Of a stretch of 10,837 nt of DNA, positions 6,331 through 10,837 are shown piece after piece. Within the stretch, counting starts at the first letter, position 1. Every line of letters starts with the position of its first letter. Position numbers and translations under genes: made by a program. This DNA is from Promethearchaeota archaeon (GTDB lineage: Archaea; Asgardarchaeota; Lokiarchaeia; Sigynarchaeales; MK-D1): contig JAEOUK010000360.1 of NCBI GenBank assembly GCA_016839385.1, forward strand, positions 1 through 10,837, given 5' to 3'. The notes under the pieces are model-generated. The model saw only the letters and a program-made list of their open reading frames with translations. It did no database searches and was not told the origin of the DNA.

Positions 6331-7863
6331 ATGATTATGTATAATGTGTTTATAAGAGGAATATATTCCACAGCATTAACGAAACTATTCAAGGACTCGG
6401 AATATAATATTGTGTATCCTTCACCTCCTATACGAGATAGATTTCAATTGGAGGAATTCTCAACTGATTGGGAGAATCCATTTAGTAAGCAAATAATTAT
6501 AAATGATCGATATGATCGTGAAGGGATCTCTGTTACGACTACTAAAGAAATTTGGGATGAAATTAAAGATACTTTTCCTATAAATCGCACAAATTTTCCG
6601 CATATTTTAGTTTATAGGGCTAAATTTCCATTGAATTCTGTATATAAAGGAATTGTTATTTCCTCTAATAAAGCAAAAAATTACTCATTAGCCCGTCTAA
6701 CTCCAGAAGATCAAAATCAAGATACCGAAACTGATTTACATTTTACTACAACGATTGGAAGAATAAACAAATGGTTAAAAATTGGAACAGAAGATATTTT
6801 TCAAGTATCTTATGAGGATGTGGGTCAAACCTATGCATATCTTAATCAAGGTTATACTGTATCTGGTGATTTAGCAGTACTAATGCCATACAATAAACGT
6901 GGGTTAATTAGTAAAAAAATAAAAGATAAAAAAGAGAGAACACGACTGGGAAATGTCATCAGTGATGTTTCCACTCAAGATTTTGGAATGTTAATACGTA
7001 CCGTAGCCCAACATGCGGATAAAATAGAAATTTTACGTGAAATACAAAAATTACGTGAAAAACTTCTTGAGATTGAATCACTAGTTAATCAATCTAAAAA
7101 CCAAGTAGGAGAAATTTATTCTAATAACATTTCAATCAATTTTTTATTCCCGAATACCACAAAATACAAATTTGATAATTTAAGAGACTCTATAATTGCC
7201 ACTTTACCACTGCATCATGAGATTAAGGCAAGTGCTAACATAGGTGATCGTTTACCACTCAAGACTTTATTGTTAATAGAGGAAATTCTTGCAGAATCCG
7301 GTAGTAAAGGTTGCACAGAAACCACCAAAGAAAAATTCCTAGCATTTTATTCGTCGAATCTTTATGCTCCACGCCAAATCTTAGATATTAACCATTATAA
7401 AATTAATGGCAGAATCCTACACCTACAACCTGGTCAAATTAAAAAAATTGGAAGACTACACAATCCAAATCGCTTACAAGTAATAATAAGAAGACACATG
7501 AAATCTCAAGGGAACTATGATGGATTAGAGATACCAGTTGAGGAAGGAGATTATGCAATAGGCATTTATGAGCAAGGAAATTGGTTTGCTGAAACTTCTT
7601 ATTATTCTAAGGAAAATGAGTTGAAGGGGAAATATTTCAATATCAATACCCCAATTGTATTCAGACCAAATGGCATACATTATTTCGACTTGGAAATTGA
7701 TGTTTTGGAACCTCTAAACCGAAAACGAGAGATAATTGATAAAGAACTACTCGATAAAGCATATGAGATGAGTATTATTTCAGAAGAACTTTATACTAAA
7801 GCAATTAATGTTGCAAACGAAATAAAAAATAATGAAGTATTAATTCCTTCCGATTCTGAATAA
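6331..7863 (+). CDS. fau-1: FAU-1 type probable ribonuclease (RNase E/G-like, DUF402 C-terminal domain)
   Basis: The N-terminus (IRGIYSTALTKLF, residues 8-20; IVYPSPPIRDRF, 27-38) matches the FAU-1/AU-1 family, archaeal relatives of bacterial RNase E/G that bind AU-rich RNA and have been implicated in 5S rRNA maturation. Residues about 95-190 fit the S1-like/OB region (VYRAKFPLNSVYKG, YLNQGYTVSGDLAVLMPY). Residues 231-258 are a short charged helix. Residues about 375-490 form the DUF402 domain: GDYAIGIYEQGNWF, YYSKENELKGKYFNINTPI (436-442 NINTPI) and DLEIDVL (453-459) with the Asp residues expected to bind metal. At 510 residues it is slightly longer than the roughly 470 of Pyrococcus FAU-1. 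ATG 6331 and ATG 6337 are both possible; no Shine-Dalgarno site helps choose. It lies downstream of TBP but behind a 238-base spacer with T-runs, so it probably has its own promoter. It converges with the 7-TM gene, 17 bases away. Confidence 0.88.
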   Translation: MIMYNVFIRGIYSTALTKLFKDSEYNIVYPSPPIRDRFQLEEFSTDWENPFSKQIIINDRYDREGISVTTTKEIWDEIKDTFPINRTNFPHILVYRAKFPLNSVYKGIVISSNKAKNYSLARLTPEDQNQDTETDLHFTTTIGRINKWLKIGTEDIFQVSYEDVGQTYAYLNQGYTVSGDLAVLMPYNKRGLISKKIKDKKERTRLGNVISDVSTQDFGMLIRTVAQHADKIEILREIQKLREKLLEIESLVNQSKNQVGEIYSNNISINFLFPNTTKYKFDNLRDSIIATLPLHHEIKASANIGDRLPLKTLLLIEEILAESGSKGCTETTKEKFLAFYSSNLYAPRQILDINHYKINGRILHLQPGQIKKIGRLHNPNRLQVIIRRHMKSQGNYDGLEIPVEEGDYAIGIYEQGNWFAETSYYSKENELKGKYFNINTPIVFRPNGIHYFDLEIDVLEPLNRKREIIDKELLDKAYEMSIISEELYTKAINVANEIKNNEVLIPSDSE

Positions 7864-7880
7864 TCTCTATCTTCCTTTTC

Positions 7881-8606
7881 TTATTCATTAGGTTCTAAAT
7901 GTTCTTTTAGTAGAAAAGCTCGTAGCATAAATATCAAACCGACTACAAAAGTCAACATACCCAGTATTTCAAATGAATACTCTACGTACCCACTGAAGAT
8001 GGCTCCCCCTGCTAGGTTAAAAACAATTCCAACTACAGCTATCAGCAAGCTATAGGTAAAAATTTTCATCCGTTTAATTGTTACTCCTTTCGCAGTTTTC
8101 GAGATAATTGCATACTTAATTATTACATAGAGTAGAATTGCTAGTCTGTATAAATTCACTGCGAAAAAGAACCAAGTTTGAGTAGTAGTATCTATGTTTT
8201 CCAGTAAATATTCGGCTTCATTAAGAGTAACCATTCCTGGTACTAAATATCCAGCGCTTGAAATGAGGAATAAACCTCCAGAGAGTGCCAGATACGGGAA
8301 AGTCATTCCTTCTTTAGATGAGTTTTCGAGTATAAATTCCGTCTGGAGAAGGCAAGACAATCCGAAATTCATAAATATATGCCCCGTAACCATTAACGGG
8401 ATAATTACAGGCTTATAGATTCCATAAATATGATATATTGTGTAGAAGAGGAATCCAATTGCTCCCGAGAGATAAAATCCTGTAAAAAATCGATTCAACC
8501 AATATTTAGGATTTTTTTTTAGTACAATCATACCACAAATTGCTGTGGTTAACACGGTAACAATTGCAACTCCAATTTTCAACCACATTTGCCAAGTTAC
8601 TGCCAT
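7881..8606 (-). CDS. Seven-transmembrane membrane protein, function unknown
   Basis: This 241-residue protein is almost entirely membrane-embedded, with hydrophobic segments at about 9-29, 39-59, 66-91, 102-124, 143-168, 180-203 and 209-232. There is no signal peptide, soluble domain, kinase domain or clear catalytic motif. The topology recalls the 7-TM sensor modules found in front of archaeal and bacterial histidine kinases (7TMR/MASE-like), but here it stands alone. Basic residues lie in several loops (LKKNPKYWLNR at 29-39, KTAKGVTIKRMK at 170-181), so those loops are probably cytoplasmic by the positive-inside rule. The ATG at 8604-8606 is preceded by a weak GTGAG. A perfect dyad lies 49-73 bases upstream and may control it. 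A receptor-like sensor or a transporter fragment are alternatives; I do not recognise a specific family. Confidence 0.75.
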   Translation of the reverse strand: MAVTWQMWLKIGVAIVTVLTTAICGMIVLKKNPKYWLNRFFTGFYLSGAIGFLFYTIYHIYGIYKPVIIPLMVTGHIFMNFGLSCLLQTEFILENSSKEGMTFPYLALSGGLFLISSAGYLVPGMVTLNEAEYLLENIDTTTQTWFFFAVNLYRLAILLYVIIKYAIISKTAKGVTIKRMKIFTYSLLIAVVGIVFNLAGGAIFSGYVEYSFEILGMLTFVVGLIFMLRAFLLKEHLEPNE

Positions 8607-8654
8607 TTTTTCTCACATCATAATAAATTTACTTATTCCTATTGAGGTATTCTG

Positions 8655-8679
8655 TACTTTAATAATTTTCATTAAAGTA
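8655..8679. promoter_or_regulatory. Perfect 9-bp-arm inverted repeat, operator-like, upstream of the 7-TM gene
   Basis: TACTTTAAT (8655-8663) and ATTAAAGTA (8671-8679) are exact reverse complements around a 7-base spacer. The 25-bp dyad lies 49 bases before the start codon at 8606. On the minus strand its spacer and inner arms (GAAAATTATTAAAG) are also TATA-like, so a dimeric regulator bound here could block the promoter. It could alternatively be a hairpin in the 3' region of the DUF2785 transcript. Confidence 0.45.
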
Positions 8680-8700
8680 GTAACATCTCATAAATAACTA

Positions 8701-8707
8701 TTAAAAA
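8701..8707 (-). terminator. T7 run downstream of the DUF2785 gene
   Basis: A run of seven A on the given strand is T7 on the minus strand, about 60 bases past the DUF2785 stop codon. This is the kind of oligo-T that ends archaeal transcripts. It would separate this gene from the 7-TM gene that follows on the same strand. Confidence 0.4.
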
Positions 8708-8766
8708 AATTACAGGTTATAATTGCCCGTTAAATCGTATTTTCCAAATCAACCAAAAACAGTGTC

Positions 8767-9702
8767 TCAATTTGATTCAGGTATAAAAAAATGACTTTTA
8801 TCCATTTGAAGAATTAGTTTTTCAATACATGCACATATTTCATCACGATTTGGCAATACATTATTATTATAAAATGGAGAAGCATAGAAACCGGTGTTTG
8901 CAATCCCGTTCTTAACCATAAAATACATATATTGCAAAAACGAACGCAAGTTTAGTTGAATGTTTAATAAAGATGGTTCTTTCACCAAATTAAACCATTT
9001 CTTTTCGTCATAAATTTTGGTAAAACTCTGAAACCAAGTAATAATTTCATTAGTGTTTAAAATTCTGCGGAGAAATACAGTATAAATTCCTACTGAAATA
9101 CGTAATTCTTCTCGTGCTTTGTATATATCTTCTTGAGGTTCTCCAAGTTTGAGTTTAAAGAGGTTTAAGATTTTTAAGAGGTCATCTTTACCGATCAAGG
9201 GGTGTTGAGCGAAGATCTTAAACAAATCTGCTCCATGTGCGATTGAATGTGCCCATTCTTTCGTTTCAATATATCCTCGAACATCTTTTTCTTTTTGATA
9301 ATATTCCAGACTTGCATTGAAGAATTCCATTAATAATTCCCTTGTAAAGAACGCTTTTCGATTTTCTATAGTTCCGAGTGTACATTGTTCGTCAAAAAGG
9401 ATAATTGATCCAAGAATTAACGCAGAAAATGACCGAAGGAACACAGAATCCGTATTCTTTTCTCCCAATCCATAAAAGAGATTTTCCTTTGACCTATGTG
9501 CAATTTCTAATAATTCCTTTGTGGAATAAATTCCTTTCATTATCCAAGTATCCAATATATCAAGGCTTTTTTCACGGATAGTGCTATCGGGAGAGCCCAA
9601 ATTTCGTAGGAACTCATCAGTTAAATTTTCTTTCGGGAAATCTGAGGGAATTTTGAAATCATTCGTAATGATCCAATTAATCCTATCTAGTGTTGTCTTC
9701 AT
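8767..9702 (-). CDS. DUF2785-family protein
   Basis: This 311-residue soluble, helix-rich protein matches what I recall of DUF2785, a family best known from Bacillus-like bacteria with no established biochemical function. The diagnostic stretch is RGYIETKEWAHSIAHGADLF (residues 142-161). DSVFLRSFSALIL (85-97), LRNLGSPDSTIREKSLDIL (32-50, helical-repeat-like) and ENLFYGLGE (73-81) also fit. The two His in AHSIAHGADL plus nearby acidic residues could bind a metal, but that is inference. There is no signal peptide or membrane helix. Its start, ATG 9700-9702, has only a weak GTGA ahead. The gene stands alone: 233 bases from the M42 peptidase and 160 bases from the 7-TM gene. A family mostly bacterial in my recollection, found in an archaeal context, suggests past lateral transfer, although its AT-rich composition matches the neighbours. 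Confidence 0.8.
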   Translation of the reverse strand: MKTTLDRINWIITNDFKIPSDFPKENLTDEFLRNLGSPDSTIREKSLDILDTWIMKGIYSTKELLEIAHRSKENLFYGLGEKNTDSVFLRSFSALILGSIILFDEQCTLGTIENRKAFFTRELLMEFFNASLEYYQKEKDVRGYIETKEWAHSIAHGADLFKIFAQHPLIGKDDLLKILNLFKLKLGEPQEDIYKAREELRISVGIYTVFLRRILNTNEIITWFQSFTKIYDEKKWFNLVKEPSLLNIQLNLRSFLQYMYFMVKNGIANTGFYASPFYNNNVLPNRDEICACIEKLILQMDKSHFFIPESN

Positions 9703-9798
9703 TTCACTAATAGTAAATACCCATTCACTTAAAGAATTTTTTTGACGACATATTGTTAATCCTCTCTCCTCAGTTCATCCATATTTTCTTAAAAAAAA

Positions 9799-9845
9799 TC
9801 ATAAAAGTCTGGACACTTGTGAAACATCCAGTTCGAGACTTAGAA
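9799..9845. other. Spacer between DUF2785 and M42 genes with weak stem-loop potential
   Basis: The 233-base gap 9703-9935 contains no convincing gene. The only structure I see is CTGGA (9809-9813) with TCCAG (9827-9831), extended outward by AAGT (9805-9808) and ACTT (9838-9841) across a bulge. It may be a small hairpin of no function. A T-loop-like TTCGAGA occurs inside, but no tRNA fold can be built around it. Confidence 0.2.
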
Positions 9846-9928
9846 TAAATCCTTGAAGAGTATGGGAAAGAAATTATGGAGAGAGAGGACAGGATTTCCA
9901 TCTCTTCTTTCTTGAGAAAAATAATAGG

Positions 9929-9935
9929 AAAAAAA
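9929..9935 (-). terminator. T7 terminator directly after the M42 peptidase stop
   Basis: On the minus strand the TAG stop is followed immediately by seven T, then CCTATTATTTTTC with a further T5. This is a typical archaeal oligo-T terminator. Confidence 0.5.
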
Positions 9936-10837
9936 CTAAAGATTGTAATTCGTCGCGAGATCCGCTATTAAGAATTGTGTTACCAAATCAACTGTATGCT
10001 CTAGATCCACTAAATCTAGTGTTTCAATCATCGTATGCATGTACCGTATCGGCACTGCAAGAAGACCAACAGGAATTCCTTCTCGAGTTACTTGTATAAT
10101 TCTCGCATCCGTCCCTGTTGGGCGACTTGCCGGACTCACTTGGAACGGTATATCGTGTTTTTTTCCTAATTCAATAAGTTTCTTAGAGATTTTCGGATGC
10201 AAATTCGGACCTACAGAGATTGTAGGGCCCTTTCCCATTTTTATGTCTGCAAAATCAGAAATTTTGATATTTGGATGCCCGAAATCAAATGAAACTTCTA
10301 ATGCTAATGCTAAGGTCGGGTTTATGCGATATCCAGCAACGGTTGCTCCTCTAACACCAAGTTCTTCTTGAGTAGAGAATACAAGAATTATGGTGTGGTT
10401 TGGTTTTTCTGTTTTTTTCGCTAAATTTTGCAATGCACGAATTTGCACATAACAGCCCACCCGATCGTCGAAAGATTTTCCATTCACTCGAGTACTATTT
10501 GGAAACTCTTGCATTTTCTGATCAAATTCTGCAAAATCCCCGATAGATACATATTTCTCCACTTCTTCTTTGTTGGGTAATCCCACATCAATGAATAAAT
10601 CTGTAAGTTCTGATGTCTTTTTTCGCTCTTCTGGTTTTAAAAAGTGAATGGCTTTCTCTCCAAATACTCCAGGTACCTCTCCATTATATCCGTCTATCAA
10701 AACTCGTGTACCAGGTAATAAACGAGGGTTCTGTCCACCGATTTGCGATACCCTGATAAATCCGTCTTTATCGATATATCGTACAATAAACCCAATCTCA
10801 TCCATATGCGCAGATAACATTACAGACGTATCTTGTG
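9936..10837 (-). CDS. M42-family metallo-aminopeptidase (TET/FrvX-like), N-terminus off window
   Basis: The visible 299 residues are the C-terminal five sixths or so of an M42 peptidase, a two-metal (zinc or cobalt) aminopeptidase. Relatives form tetrahedral dodecamers that degrade peptides released by the proteasome and other proteases in the cytoplasm. Family landmarks are LSAHMDEIGF (metal His and the Asp that orients the catalytic centre), GKSFDDRVGC (bridging Asp), TQEELGVRGA (catalytic and metal Glu pair), ALALEVSFD (acidic ligand position, Glu instead of the common Asp) and IRYMHTMIET (metal His). The frame runs open to the window edge: codons for QDTSV precede the Met at 10818-10820. 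That Met is internal, so about 50-60 N-terminal residues are missing. The substrate class (Glu/Asp, Lys or broad aminopeptidase, or a deblocking enzyme) cannot be told from this. Confidence 0.92.
   Translation of the reverse strand, partial: QDTSVMLSAHMDEIGFIVRYIDKDGFIRVSQIGGQNPRLLPGTRVLIDGYNGEVPGVFGEKAIHFLKPEERKKTSELTDLFIDVGLPNKEEVEKYVSIGDFAEFDQKMQEFPNSTRVNGKSFDDRVGCYVQIRALQNLAKKTEKPNHTIILVFSTQEELGVRGATVAGYRINPTLALALEVSFDFGHPNIKISDFADIKMGKGPTISVGPNLHPKISKKLIELGKKHDIPFQVSPASRPTGTDARIIQVTREGIPVGLLAVPIRYMHTMIETLDLVDLEHTVDLVTQFLIADLATNYNL

Noticed and set aside
8194..8418. Plus-strand open frame of 74 codons
   Set aside because: It is antisense to the 7-TM gene, whose hydrophobic periodicity is clearly the coding signal.
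9825..9850. tRNA-like T-loop string TTCGAGA
   Set aside because: The flanking bases do not form a 5-bp T stem, and no acceptor, D or anticodon arm can be drawn.
9867..9970. Short plus-strand frame in the gap before the M42 gene (starts MERED-like, about 30 codons, basic)
   Set aside because: It overlaps the 3' end of the M42 gene and its terminator, has no ribosome-binding site or promoter and no recognisable motif.
10039..10371. Plus-strand open frame of 110 codons
   Set aside because: It is antisense to the M42 peptidase, which carries all family motifs.

Overview
This is an AT-rich chromosomal window (about one third G+C by eye) from an archaeon. The archaeal evidence is direct: a two-repeat TATA-binding protein with an acidic tail, an FAU-1 type RNase E/G-like protein, an archaeosortase with the Cys/Arg/His triad, an MtrH-family methyltransferase, TATA-like promoter elements, T-run terminators and mostly absent Shine-Dalgarno sites. 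The long TrmB-type winged-helix/coiled-coil protein at the left edge resembles, from memory, proteins of Asgard (Promethearchaeota, Lokiarchaeia-like) genomes. I therefore favour an Asgard archaeon, without being able to run a search.

Layout. The left half (1-5255) lies entirely on the minus strand. Reading leftward it encodes an archaeosortase (5255-4614), an orphan MtrH-like methyltransferase (4556-3627), a PfkB-family sugar or nucleoside kinase (3564-2536), and a very long TrmB-like protein (2411 to beyond base 1). The TrmB-like frame is interrupted by a single in-frame TAA at codon 54. A hairpin plus T9 separates mtrH from the kinase, so these genes are probably not one simple operon. The centre (5256-7863) is on the plus strand: a 240-bp divergent control region with two identical 13-bp TATA-like boxes, the TBP gene, a repeat-rich spacer, and the FAU-1 gene. 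The right part (7881-10837) returns to the minus strand: a 7-TM membrane protein convergent with FAU-1, a DUF2785 protein, and an M42 aminopeptidase whose N-terminus lies off the window.

How the genes fit together. TBP and FAU-1 are information-processing genes (transcription initiation, RNA maturation). The left block mixes one-carbon methyl transfer, sugar or nucleoside phosphorylation and surface-protein processing, with no obvious shared pathway. No mobile element, CRISPR array, rRNA or tRNA was found. No complete undescribed multi-gene system is evident. The most distinctive items are the interrupted TrmB/coiled-coil/PLD-like protein, the tandem TATA boxes before the TBP gene, the orphan mtrH, and a perfect 9-bp-arm dyad upstream of the 7-TM gene.
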